From contig DAINSK010000009.1 in NCBI GenBank assembly GCA_036741355.1, positions 1-64,000 on the forward strand: a stretch of DNA of 64,000 nt, read 5' to 3'. A program made the translations under genes and the position numbers. The DNA comes from JBBRGK01 sp036741355. Lineage in GTDB: Bacteria > Chloroflexota > Dehalococcoidia > CAUJGQ01. Positions within the stretch are counted from its first letter, which is position 1. Each line of letters starts with the position of its first letter. A model generated the notes under the pieces. It saw nothing but the letters and a program-made list of their open reading frames with translations, was not told the origin of the DNA and ran no database searches. This document shows positions 43,677 through 51,617 of the stretch, one piece after another.

Positions 43677-45089
43677 CTAGGGGAAGCCGGCGTACGGAGA
43701 GGCCACGTACGGGAAGGTTGATAACTGTGGCTTGTCTGGAGTGTCGACGCCGTCTCCGAGCTTGCCCGCGAGGGGGTCCGGCTGGAAGGTCTTGTCGACG
43801 AACAGCGGGTACGCTACACCGGCAACCACATTCAACTCGATGTCGACCACGTCGTCGGTGAGCCGGCGGCCGTTGGGGAAGCCGGCCAGGTCATTGCCAA
43901 GCACACCCATGCGGTTCGGGGTGGCCGACGGCGGAATGGCTACGTTGAGCCGGAGCTCGTCCGCGATCGTCGGGTTGGACGGCATGTTGATGCCTGGTAA
44001 CCCGGTGAAGAATGCGGCGATGATGTCTTTACGCGGTGCGGGCGGAACTTTGATGTTGTACAGGGCGGTGAAGAGATGAGCCAGTTCCGGATCCGCCGCC
44101 GCGGCGCCGAACTGTGAATCTGCCGCCGGAGCCGTGGCGTTCCAGTAGTCCTTCAGACCCACGGGAACGACGAGCTCGTTAGTCAACGGCATGCCGAGGC
44201 GTGAAACCTGGACGAACGGTCCATCGTCGGCCACCGAGCCATCGTCTCGCAGGACCGATGTCCGCTGCAGTGAGGCCGATGTCCAGAAGCCGAGAACGGC
44301 GTCGCTGACCTTCGTATCGTTTGGAGCCTTGCCGTCGTTGGTTAGCTGGCTGATCGGCACCTGGATGGCGATGGTGTGGACGTTGAACCCTTTGAGCGTA
44401 TTGACGCCGCCACCCATATTGCCGGGGATGTTGCGAATGGTGAGCAGGTCGAATGTCGCGCCCAGATCGACGAAAAATGGGTCGGCGCGCTGTCCTGCAA
44501 AGACTTTGGTACCGTTGCCGACGTCCTGGATCGCCGCTGAGGCGAGCGCGTCGTAGTTTGGAGTCGAGTGCGAGCCGACGTTGACGGGCGGCGTCTTCAG
44601 ATTGTCGCCAACTACCTTCGTCCCGGTCGAATCCGTCCGCGTGACCTTCATGGATTGGTAGATGTTCCAGTTCGGATCGTCGAGGGACTTGATCGGTCCG
44701 GTGTTGTACAGGAACGTGTTCGGGTTGCGGTAGAAGGTCGTGAAGGTGAAATCGTAGCGGATGTGCGGCAAACCATCGCCGACGTTATCGACGTTGATCG
44801 TATAGAGCGTGTCATCGCCGAATCGATAGAAGTTCGGTCCGCCAGCCGGTCCTTCCAACGGGATGTAGTTCGCGATGATGGTGACTGTGTCCGGCTTGTC
44901 CGGGCTGACAAATGCGTAGAGGTCGGTGCTATCGATATTCGGGTACTGGCTGGTCAGCGGCGCCTCACGGTGGCTGCTTGCATTAACGCTATGCGTTGCA
45001 TGCCTGGCCCCCAGGGGCAGCGCTACTGTGACCAGAGCCGCAAAGACGGTGATCTTGCGCAATGTGGTGTTCCTTCCAAACTTGAGCAT
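43677..45089 (-). CDS. DUF4331 domain secreted protein
   Basis: About 470 residues with an N-terminal signal-like segment (ITVFAALVTVALPLGARHAT) and the DUF4331 core starting at SSHREAPLTSQYPNIDSTDL, followed by VSPDKPDTVTIIANYIPLEG and later FVQVSRLGMPLTNELVVPVG. The C-terminal part has DDVVDIELNVVAGV. The domain's role is unknown; members are often exported and paired with TPR proteins, as here. ATG 45089 overlaps the stop of a short upstream frame (TAATG) and has GGAG four bases before; ATG 45098 is the alternative start. Confidence 0.88.
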   Translation of the reverse strand: MLKFGRNTTLRKITVFAALVTVALPLGARHATHSVNASSHREAPLTSQYPNIDSTDLYAFVSPDKPDTVTIIANYIPLEGPAGGPNFYRFGDDTLYTINVDNVGDGLPHIRYDFTFTTFYRNPNTFLYNTGPIKSLDDPNWNIYQSMKVTRTDSTGTKVVGDNLKTPPVNVGSHSTPNYDALASAAIQDVGNGTKVFAGQRADPFFVDLGATFDLLTIRNIPGNMGGGVNTLKGFNVHTIAIQVPISQLTNDGKAPNDTKVSDAVLGFWTSASLQRTSVLRDDGSVADDGPFVQVSRLGMPLTNELVVPVGLKDYWNATAPAADSQFGAAAADPELAHLFTALYNIKVPPAPRKDIIAAFFTGLPGINMPSNPTIADELRLNVAIPPSATPNRMGVLGNDLAGFPNGRRLTDDVVDIELNVVAGVAYPLFVDKTFQPDPLAGKLGDGVDTPDKPQLSTFPYVASPYAGFP

Positions 45090-45154
45090 TAGCTCCATTG
45101 ATGTGGACAGACTCGCACGGGCATTGTCGGCGGCGATCTTTCATCGCGTGTCAC
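45089..45154 (-). CDS. Possible 21-codon leader peptide before DUF4331 gene
   Basis: GTG 45154 with AAAGGAG eight bases upstream opens a 21-codon frame (begins VTRDERSPPTMPVRV) ending in TAA that shares its last A with ATG 45089. A strong ribosome site in front of a tiny frame and the TAATG coupling suggest that translation of the leader feeds the DUF4331 gene. An 11-bp hairpin (45179-45203) lies just before it. May be chance. Confidence 0.35.
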   Translation of the reverse strand: MTRDERSPPTMPVRVCPHQWS

Positions 45155-45178
45155 GTTGTCGCTCCTTTCGTCGTAAGC

Positions 45179-45203
45179 GCCTCGACGTGGGACACGTCGA
45201 GGC
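45179..45203. repeat. 11-bp perfect hairpin upstream of the DUF4331 gene
   Basis: GCCTCGACGTG-GGA-CACGTCGAGGC. It lies between the nth terminator and the DUF4331 leader; no T-run on either strand. Could be an operator or a 5-prime mRNA stabiliser. Confidence 0.55.
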
Positions 45204-45227
45204 CATCAAACGGTTACTACGCGCTGC

Positions 45228-45268
45228 AAAAAAATCCGGATCACTGTTTGCAAAAGTGATCCGGATTT
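45228..45268 (-). terminator. Intrinsic terminator after nth
   Basis: A 14-bp perfect stem (AAATCCGGATCACT with its complement, loop of 9) 36 bases after the nth stop; on the minus strand it is followed by a run of seven T. Separates the nth operon from the DUF4331 operon. Confidence 0.88.
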
Positions 45269-45303
45269 CGCGCACTCTTTTGGTCCCAATGCGAGCAATA
45301 AAG

Positions 45304-45975
45304 CTAACCAGTGCCCGATGATTTGAAGGAAGAGCACGCCGGACACACGTCGCTGAGAACGCAGCCGTCGCAACGGGGTCGCTGAGCAACACAGGTGTAG
45401 CGACCGTGCTTGATCAGTCCCACATGGAATGCGTAGACGTCGGCGGGCGGCACGATTGATTCGAGATGAGCATGCGCCTTATCGGCGGTCATTTTCGGAG
45501 GAATCAACCCGAGCCGCTGGCCGACGCGATACACGTGAGTATCGACAGGTAATGCGGGTTTTCCGAGCGCGAACATGAGCACGCAGGCAGCGGTCTTCGG
45601 TCCGACGCCCGGCAGGTCTACGAGCCACGTACGCGCTTCATCCAGCGGAAGGCCTGAGAGGAAGTGCAGGTCGAGGCTGCCGCGCTCGGAATGGATCCGT
45701 TCTAAAACGGCCTTGATTCGGGGTGCCTTCTGATTTGATAGGCCGCCGATGGCTATGCACTCTGCGACCTCTGACGTGGGCGCCTGGAGGACGGCCTCCC
45801 AGCTTGGGAACTGTGCGAGTAGGTTCGCGAAGGCCCGTCCGGAGAGCCGATCCGACGTGTGCTGAGAGAGGATCGTAAGGACCAGTTCCCCAACCGGATC
45901 GCCGCTCGGCCGCCACTGCATCTCTCCAAAGACGCGACCGAGCCGTTCGATCAGTTCAGGAACGGAGGGAGGCAC
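45304..45975 (-). CDS. nth: Endonuclease III, DNA glycosylase/AP lyase
   Basis: A 223-residue HhH-GPD glycosylase removing oxidised pyrimidines. LTILSQHTSDRLSGRAF holds the substrate helix, LVDLPGVGPKTAACVLMFAL is the helix-hairpin-helix with the catalytic Lys, VDTHVYRVGQRLGL has the catalytic Asp, and the C-terminal C-x6-C-x2-C-x5-C cluster (CVAQRPRCDGCVLSDVC) binds 4Fe-4S. The start overlaps the reductase gene end by 20 bases, so both are one operon. Confidence 0.95.
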   Translation of the reverse strand: MPPSVPELIERLGRVFGEMQWRPSGDPVGELVLTILSQHTSDRLSGRAFANLLAQFPSWEAVLQAPTSEVAECIAIGGLSNQKAPRIKAVLERIHSERGSLDLHFLSGLPLDEARTWLVDLPGVGPKTAACVLMFALGKPALPVDTHVYRVGQRLGLIPPKMTADKAHAHLESIVPPADVYAFHVGLIKHGRYTCVAQRPRCDGCVLSDVCPACSSFKSSGTG

Positions 45976-47125
45976 GGTTCACCAGCGGCAACATCGGACG
46001 CAGCCACCAGGCCCGTGCAAGCTCTTCGTCGTACCCGGTCACGCCCTGCTGAACGCGAAAGAACGCATTCCAGAAGTAGCTCATGTAGCGACTGATCCCC
46101 ATCATTGCCGCCGGTGACCGGCGCATCATCGCGTAGAACGTGTAGGCAATGATTCGGGCGGCACGAAGCTCCGGCATGATATGGCGATCTACCTGGTGCT
46201 CGTAGGCGCCGAGCCAGGCAAAACCTTGTTCCAGCGCCTGTCCGATGACATCTGCGGCAATCAGCCCGCTCTTCACCGCATAATAGATCCCTTCCTCGGT
46301 AAATTCGTCTGCGAGCCCGGCGGCGTCACCAACCACCAGGACACCATGACCGGCTATCGGCTCATTGCCCCGACGTAAGAGCAGCTTATGCCCGACAAGC
46401 CGATCCACCTCGGCACCACCGAGTCCCAGTCTGTCCAAATAGGTGCGCAGATAACCGCGTAGATCGCCGCCCCGGTCGCGCGGTAAAACAAGCCCGACAG
46501 AGAGCCGCTGTTCTTTCGGAAAAACCCAGCCATACCCCCATGGACGATAGCCGAAATCGACGTTTACGAGCCCGCGCCAGCGCTCCAGGTCGGTATCTGT
46601 GGCGCACACTTCCGCTTCCAAAGCAGCGCTTTCTGCCAGCCCGGCACCCAGGCCGGTCGCACGTGCTACGACGCTGTTGGCACCGTCGGCGCCGATCACG
46701 AACCGGCTGCGCATCCGACGTCCGCCGGCCGTCAACTCAAAACCGCCTTCAATCCTGTGGAGTTCACGGACGGGGCTGCAGTCGGCTAGTTCGGCGCCGG
46801 CCTGACATGCCTGCTCCGTGAGCAGGCTGTCGAAGCGGTCGCGCATCACCATGAACGCAAATGGTTCGTTGGATCGCCGTGTGAAGCGGCTCGTCCCCTG
46901 GTAGCTGACATTCAGACCCGCGACGCGATCCTCGATCACGGGCTCAAGGTCGAACGGCAGCATCGCCGCGGTCCGAACGGGGATGCCGCCCGCGCAACTC
47001 TTGTAACGCGGCAGCCGCGATCGCTCGATCAGCAGCGTTTTCACGCCGCGTTCGGCCAGGGCACGTGCGGCAGTGGCGCCAGCGGGACCCGCGCCCACAA
47101 CCACAACGTCGGTGTCGAAATGCAT
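45956..47125 (-). CDS. Geranylgeranyl reductase family FAD-dependent oxidoreductase
   Basis: A 389-residue flavoprotein: Rossmann start VVVVGAGPAGATAARALAER, RLPRYKSCAGG (the Cys-Ala/Gly-Gly of the geranylgeranyl reductase family), FVIGADGANSVVA and the second FAD motif GVLVVGDAAGLADEFTEEGI. The family saturates isoprenoid chains of lipids, quinones or chlorophyll; without photosynthesis genes nearby a menaquinone or polyprenyl substrate is more likely, but that is inference. Divergent from selD. Confidence 0.9.
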   Translation of the reverse strand: MHFDTDVVVVGAGPAGATAARALAERGVKTLLIERSRLPRYKSCAGGIPVRTAAMLPFDLEPVIEDRVAGLNVSYQGTSRFTRRSNEPFAFMVMRDRFDSLLTEQACQAGAELADCSPVRELHRIEGGFELTAGGRRMRSRFVIGADGANSVVARATGLGAGLAESAALEAEVCATDTDLERWRGLVNVDFGYRPWGYGWVFPKEQRLSVGLVLPRDRGGDLRGYLRTYLDRLGLGGAEVDRLVGHKLLLRRGNEPIAGHGVLVVGDAAGLADEFTEEGIYYAVKSGLIAADVIGQALEQGFAWLGAYEHQVDRHIMPELRAARIIAYTFYAMMRRSPAAMMGISRYMSYFWNAFFRVQQGVTGYDEELARAWWLRPMLPLVNRASLRS

Positions 47126-47295
47126 TCGGGTTCCTGTCCCGCCGCTCGTACGCGTACGCCACGGATAAGTATAGAGGGCCGCGCGGAGCCGGACGAATGA
47201 GAGGTGCCGTGAACGATGCGTGGCAGTAAGCTTGCGGGGCAGAGGCGCGGACTCGTACGATCACCGCAGCCCGCGAGGGGAGGAGGTGATGCGCG

Positions 47296-48345
47296 ATGGC
47301 GAGCGCCCCGGTGCGCCTAACGTCCATGGTCAGTTGCGGCGGTTGAGCCTCTAAAGTGGGCCCCGCGGCCCTGGCGCAGGTGCTGCGCCCGCTGACCGAG
47401 ACCTTGTCCGCGGCTGATTTTCCGAACCTGCTGGTTGGCCTCCAGCTAGCGGATGATGCCGCCGTTTACCGGCTGAACGATGATCAAGCCATCGTGCAGA
47501 CGCTGGACTTCTTTGCGCCGGTGCTGGACGACCCCTATCTGTTTGGAGCCGTCGCCGCGGCCAACGCCATGAGCGATGTGTACGCCATGGGGGGCGACGT
47601 TCTGTTCGCGCTGAATATCGCCGCCTTTCCGGACTCCATGGATATTGCCGCCATGACGGAAATCTTCCGTGGCGGCGCCGATAAAGTGCGCGAGGCGGGC
47701 GGTGTGATCGCCGGGGGGCATACGGTGTACGACCCGGAGCCAAAGTATGGGCTGGCGGTAACGGGCGCCGTCCACCCGGATCGGGTGCTGACCAAGGCGG
47801 GCGCACACGCGGGTGACCGGCTCTATTTGACGAAGCGGATCGGCACGGGCGTGCTCTGCTCGAGCATTAAGGACGGCAAGGTGGCCGAGTCCGACCTGAA
47901 GCAAGCGACCGCGTCGATGCTGCAGCTCAATCGTGGTGGCTCGCTCGCTGCACGCGAGGCGGGCGCGTCTGCGCTGACTGATATCACAGGTTTCGGTCTG
48001 CTTGGCCATGCGGACGAAATGGCGCGGCTCAGCAGCGTGTGCTTGGTCATAAAAGCTGCCGGCGTGCCCCTGCTCGACGGCGCGCTGGATGCCGTGCGCG
48101 CTGGCGTTCGGACGGGGGGGAGCAATCGCAACGAGGAGTTCGTATGCGATCGGGTGCGCGTGGACCCCGGCGTGCCCCGTGAAATAGTCGAGCTGCTGTA
48201 CGACCCGCAAACTTCCGGCGGACTGCTGGCCGCAGTGCCCCCTGAGCGCGCCAGTACGTTTGAAAAAGCCTGCACGCGACACGGCGCCGGCTGCTGGTCG
48301 ATCGGCCATGTGGTCGCTGGTAGCGGACTCGTGGTCACTATGTGA
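47296..48345 (+). CDS. selD: Selenide, water dikinase with selenocysteine at the active site (UGA codon 17)
   Basis: Makes selenophosphate from selenide and ATP for selenocysteine and selenouridine synthesis. ATG 47296 follows a perfect AGGAGGTGAT. Reading gives LTSMVSCGG, then TGA at 47344-47346, then ASKVGPAALAQVL: the SelD active-site pattern (C/U just before xxK) with the reactive residue encoded by UGA. After it DDAAVYRLNDDQAIVQTLDF, ANAMSDVYAMGGDVLFALNI, GGHTVYDPEPKYGLAVTGAV and DITGFGLLGHADEM are family motifs. A conventional call would start at GTG 47356 and lose both the catalytic Sec and Lys. 349 residues with Sec read through. Confidence 0.93.
47347..47389 (+). promoter_or_regulatory. 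Bacterial SECIS candidate in selD
   Basis: After the UGA comes GGCGCAG-GTG-CTGCGCC (47373-47389), a 7-bp stem whose loop includes GU, centred 35 bases after UGA, within the range used by bacterial SelB-binding hairpins. A smaller GGGCC/GGCCC hairpin lies between. Inferred from position and shape. Confidence 0.55.
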
Positions 48346-48395
48346 CGGCGTCCGGCGCCTCACGGGCGCTGGATGCGCCGAGAACGGATTAAGCG

Positions 48396-49151
48396 GTGAA
48401 CACAAACCATCAGAAATCTCGATCAGCGTTCGCGCTTGCTCTGGCACTGCTGCTTTTGCCGGCCGCGGTCGCGTGCGGCTCGAAGAAGAAAAGCGCGGTG
48501 GCGACCGCAACCTCCGCTCCGATCGCTCGCGCAACACCGTCTCCGACCCCGCAGGACCTGCTCAACACCGCCACGAAGAACACCGAAGTTCTGAAAGCAT
48601 TCCACTTCACATTGACTCACGAAAACGGCAGTACGCCGGTTGCGCAGGGCATTTCGATGTCCAAAGCAGATGGTGATTTCGTGCAGCCGGATCGAATGAA
48701 AGCGACCATCTCGGGCACTGTCGCCCAGGGATTTGACATCGACGCAAAGGTGATCAGCGTTGGCAATAACGTCTGGATCGCGCTGATCGGAAACCGCTAT
48801 TTGCCGCTTCCCAACGGGGTCGGCGCGGCCTCAATCCTCGACCCGAATAACGGCGTGCTCAAGGCATTGCACGGTGTGAAGTCGCCCCAGTTTGCGGGAA
48901 CGGAAAAAGTTAGCGGCGTGGATGCGACCGTCGTGTCCGGCACGATTGATGCCGGCGACCTCACCGCCCTCGATGCTGATGCCCAGGCAGGCAAGTCGGT
49001 AAAGGGGAAGGTCTGGATCGGTAACACGGACCAGCGGGTCTACCGTCTGCGGCTCGACGGTCCGCTGAACGACCAGGAGCCGGCCAACATCGCACGTATT
49101 CTCGACCTCTCACAGTTCAACGAGAGCGTCACTATTCAGCCGCCGGCATGA
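48396..49151 (+). CDS. LppX/LprAFG family lipoprotein
   Basis: A 251-residue lipoprotein. Signal peptide with lipobox ending AAVAC (Cys27) followed by a Ser/Ala/Thr/Pro linker, then the LppX_LprAFG fold (LNTATKNTEVLKAFHFTLTH, KVISVGNNVWIALIGNRYLP, GVDATVVSGTIDAGDLTALD). Mycobacterial relatives hold acylated lipids in a hydrophobic cavity and carry them across the envelope. The stop is shared with the start of the exporter (ATGA), the same pairing as mycobacterial lprG with its P55 exporter. GTG 48396 start. Confidence 0.9.
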   Translation: MNTNHQKSRSAFALALALLLLPAAVACGSKKKSAVATATSAPIARATPSPTPQDLLNTATKNTEVLKAFHFTLTHENGSTPVAQGISMSKADGDFVQPDRMKATISGTVAQGFDIDAKVISVGNNVWIALIGNRYLPLPNGVGAASILDPNNGVLKALHGVKSPQFAGTEKVSGVDATVVSGTIDAGDLTALDADAQAGKSVKGKVWIGNTDQRVYRLRLDGPLNDQEPANIARILDLSQFNESVTIQPPA

Positions 49152-50719
49152 GCGACCCGGTCCCGGCCGCTGCCTCCGGCACTGCGCATCCTCCGAGCGC
49201 GGCTGCGCTGGCGCTCGAACACGGGATGCGCACCGTGTCGCGACGACCAACTGCCGCGTTGCTGTTGTTTGTCGTCGGCGCGGGTGTGTTCTTTGGAACG
49301 CTCGATCAAACCGTCGTCGTCACGGTTTTGCCCGACATCATCAAGGACATTCGTCTCCCGATCAATACGAAGTTCGGCGAGGCATCGTGGATCGTCAACG
49401 GCTACCTGATCGGCTATACGGTTTCGATGCCGATCGTCGGCCGCATTGCGGATGTATTCGGACGCGTGCGCATTTTCCTTGTCGCGATCGCGATTTTCGT
49501 GGCCGGCTCACTCATGGTGGCGGTTGCGCCAAACCTGGCGTTTTTGGTGGCCGCACGGGCGTTGCAGGCGATCGGTGGGGGTGGTCTGTTGCCGATCGCG
49601 CTCGCGATAGCCGCGGATGCCACCAGCGCCAAACGGCGGACACTCGTTCTCGGCGCACTGGCGGCGGCAAACAACGGCAGCACATTCCTGGGACCAGTTT
49701 GGGGGGCGGCAATCTCTGGAGCATGGAACTGGCGAGTCATCTTCTGGTTGAACGTGCCGCTGCTCCTCCCGTTCATGGTCGCAATGCCATTGCTGGCCCG
49801 CGACCACCGCACGGGTGAGCGTCAGCGCATCGATTGGCGCGCCGCTGTACTTTTGGTCGCCGGGCTGTCGGCACTGACCTTCGCGCTCACCGACGATGGC
49901 GCCAACCCGCGACCGCTGCCGGTCAGCCTGATTGTCGGAATTGCCGGAGCAATCGCGCTGGCGCTATTTGCGCGCGCCGAGTGGCTGAACCCGCGACCGA
50001 TGGTTGACCTGCGCATCTTACGCGTGCGCCACGTCTCGGCGGCGATGCTGACGTACTTCCTCATCGGCGGAGCGCTGATCACTGCGCTTGTGAACGTTCC
50101 CTTGATGACCGATGTCCTGTACGGCGGCAGCACGACGCAAGGCGGCCTGAACCTGATGCGGCTTCTATTGCTGCTGCCGATCGGCGGTCTGGTTGGTGGT
50201 TGGCTGGCAACAATGGTGGGGAACAGGCCGACTGTGCTGCTCGGCCTGGGGTTCGCCATTGCCGGATTCATCTGGATGCGCGCCTGGCCGTTCGTGCCTG
50301 GGGAGGCCGCGGCGCTTGCGCCCTCGACGTGGCACCTCTGGGGCGCCCTGGGAGCGATCGGCCTCGGCCTCGGTCTGTGCGATGGCCCGATCGTCGCGAC
50401 GGTTGTGGACGCGGTCTCTCATCGCGAGCGCGCGACGGCGTCGGCGCTGTTGCTCGTCGTCTGGACGACGGGCATGATCGTCGGGCTGGCGCTGCTGGCA
50501 ACCCAGGGGCTGGGGACCTTTACGCGCAGACTGGCGGATATATCGTTCGACGACCCGAACTACCAGGCGCGATTCCAGGGGATCATGCACCGTACATTCG
50601 ACGAAACCTTTCTCGTTGCGGCGATAGCGCTTGGCGTCGCTTTTCTACTGAGCCTGGCGCTGCAACGTGGTAGGGCGCAGGAGATCATCGTCGCCCCCTA
50701 CGAAGGTTTGGGCGAGTGA
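49148..50719 (+). CDS. MFS exporter, DHA2 (EmrB/QacA, P55-like) family
   Basis: A 523-residue major facilitator with about 14 membrane segments. Motif C-like region and DHA2 marks: FFGTLDQTVVVTVLPDIIKD, WIVNGYLIGYTVSMPIVGRI with ADVFGRVR (motif A), and GGGLLPIALAIAADATSAKR. ATGA overlap with the lipoprotein gene indicates a functional pair, probably exporting a lipid or amphipathic compound; by analogy with LprG/P55, triacylglycerol or lipoglycan is possible. Analogy, not proof. Confidence 0.9.
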   Translation: MSDPVPAAASGTAHPPSAAALALEHGMRTVSRRPTAALLLFVVGAGVFFGTLDQTVVVTVLPDIIKDIRLPINTKFGEASWIVNGYLIGYTVSMPIVGRIADVFGRVRIFLVAIAIFVAGSLMVAVAPNLAFLVAARALQAIGGGGLLPIALAIAADATSAKRRTLVLGALAAANNGSTFLGPVWGAAISGAWNWRVIFWLNVPLLLPFMVAMPLLARDHRTGERQRIDWRAAVLLVAGLSALTFALTDDGANPRPLPVSLIVGIAGAIALALFARAEWLNPRPMVDLRILRVRHVSAAMLTYFLIGGALITALVNVPLMTDVLYGGSTTQGGLNLMRLLLLLPIGGLVGGWLATMVGNRPTVLLGLGFAIAGFIWMRAWPFVPGEAAALAPSTWHLWGALGAIGLGLGLCDGPIVATVVDAVSHRERATASALLLVVWTTGMIVGLALLATQGLGTFTRRLADISFDDPNYQARFQGIMHRTFDETFLVAAIALGVAFLLSLALQRGRAQEIIVAPYEGLGE

Positions 50720-50726
50720 CCCCACA

Positions 50727-51539
50727 ATGACAGATCCGCTGCGTGTGCTCGGCATATTCCCACACCCCGACGACGAGTCATACAGCAGCGGCGGCACACT
50801 CGCGAGACTTGCGGCAGAAAGAGCCGGCGTGCACGTCCTCTGCGCAACCGCGGGGAGTGCAGGCATGGACCTGCGTGCGAACGTCGCCCCCGTGAACGAC
50901 CTCGGGGCTACACGAGCCGCCGAGCTTGCCTGCGCCTGCGACGCGCTTTGCTTGCCGCCGCCTGCATTTCTTGGCCTGCCCGATGGGGGTGTCGGCGACG
51001 TGAACTTTCCCGACGTCGCCGGGGAGATCATCCGCGAAATCCGATCGGTCCGCCCGCAGGTCGTCATTACGCTCGGGGCCGACGGAGTCTACGGCCATCC
51101 GGACCATCTGGCGTTATACCGGCTGGTGGTCGCGGCGTTTGGCGCCGCCGGGGGCGGTGATCGCTTTCCGGAGTCCGAATTCGGTCCGGGCTGGGCTCCG
51201 CAGCGGCTGTACTTGGCGGCATTTCCGCGCGGAATGTTCCGCCCGATGTTCGATCACATGCTGGAGTCGGAGTATGCAACCACGATTCGCGGACTGGATC
51301 CGGGCAAACTTGGGGTTGAGCCGCAGGACGTTGCCGCGGCAATCGACATCCGGGAATTTTCCGACCGTAAGCTGGCCGCCATCGCCTGCCACCGTAGCCA
51401 GCTACGCGACGGCGACCCGAATACGCTCTTTCCAAACGGACTCGTGCAACGAACGCTCACGACGGAATTGTTCACGCTGGGTGCCGGTAAACCGGTATCT
51501 CGCCGGCTTCGGAACCTGAGCGAAGACCTCGAGCTGTAA
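50727..51539 (+). CDS. PIG-L/LmbE family deacetylase
   Basis: A 270-residue zinc-dependent N-acetylglucosamine deacetylase-fold enzyme: VLGIFPHPDDESYSSGGTLA with the HPDDE metal motif, and YGHPDHLALYRLV with the third zinc His. The family includes MshB and BshB2 (thiol cofactors) and LmbE-like antibiotic enzymes; I cannot choose. Starts at ATG 50727, 7 bases after the exporter stop, so it is the third gene of that operon. The link to a sugar-lipid exporter is suggestive. Confidence 0.9.
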   Translation: MTDPLRVLGIFPHPDDESYSSGGTLARLAAERAGVHVLCATAGSAGMDLRANVAPVNDLGATRAAELACACDALCLPPPAFLGLPDGGVGDVNFPDVAGEIIREIRSVRPQVVITLGADGVYGHPDHLALYRLVVAAFGAAGGGDRFPESEFGPGWAPQRLYLAAFPRGMFRPMFDHMLESEYATTIRGLDPGKLGVEPQDVAAAIDIREFSDRKLAAIACHRSQLRDGDPNTLFPNGLVQRTLTTELFTLGAGKPVSRRLRNLSEDLEL

Positions 51540-51617
51540 TTCGACCGGTCGTCCTCTTCCTGGCCCTACCACCGCTTCACACGCCGCAAAGCTGTTAGCT
51601 CACGCAGGCGACGTAGG

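Noticed and set aside
47356..48345. selD starting at GTG 47356
   Set aside because: This start discards the catalytic residue and Lys; the perfect ribosome site is before ATG 47296 and the UGA fits selenocysteine.
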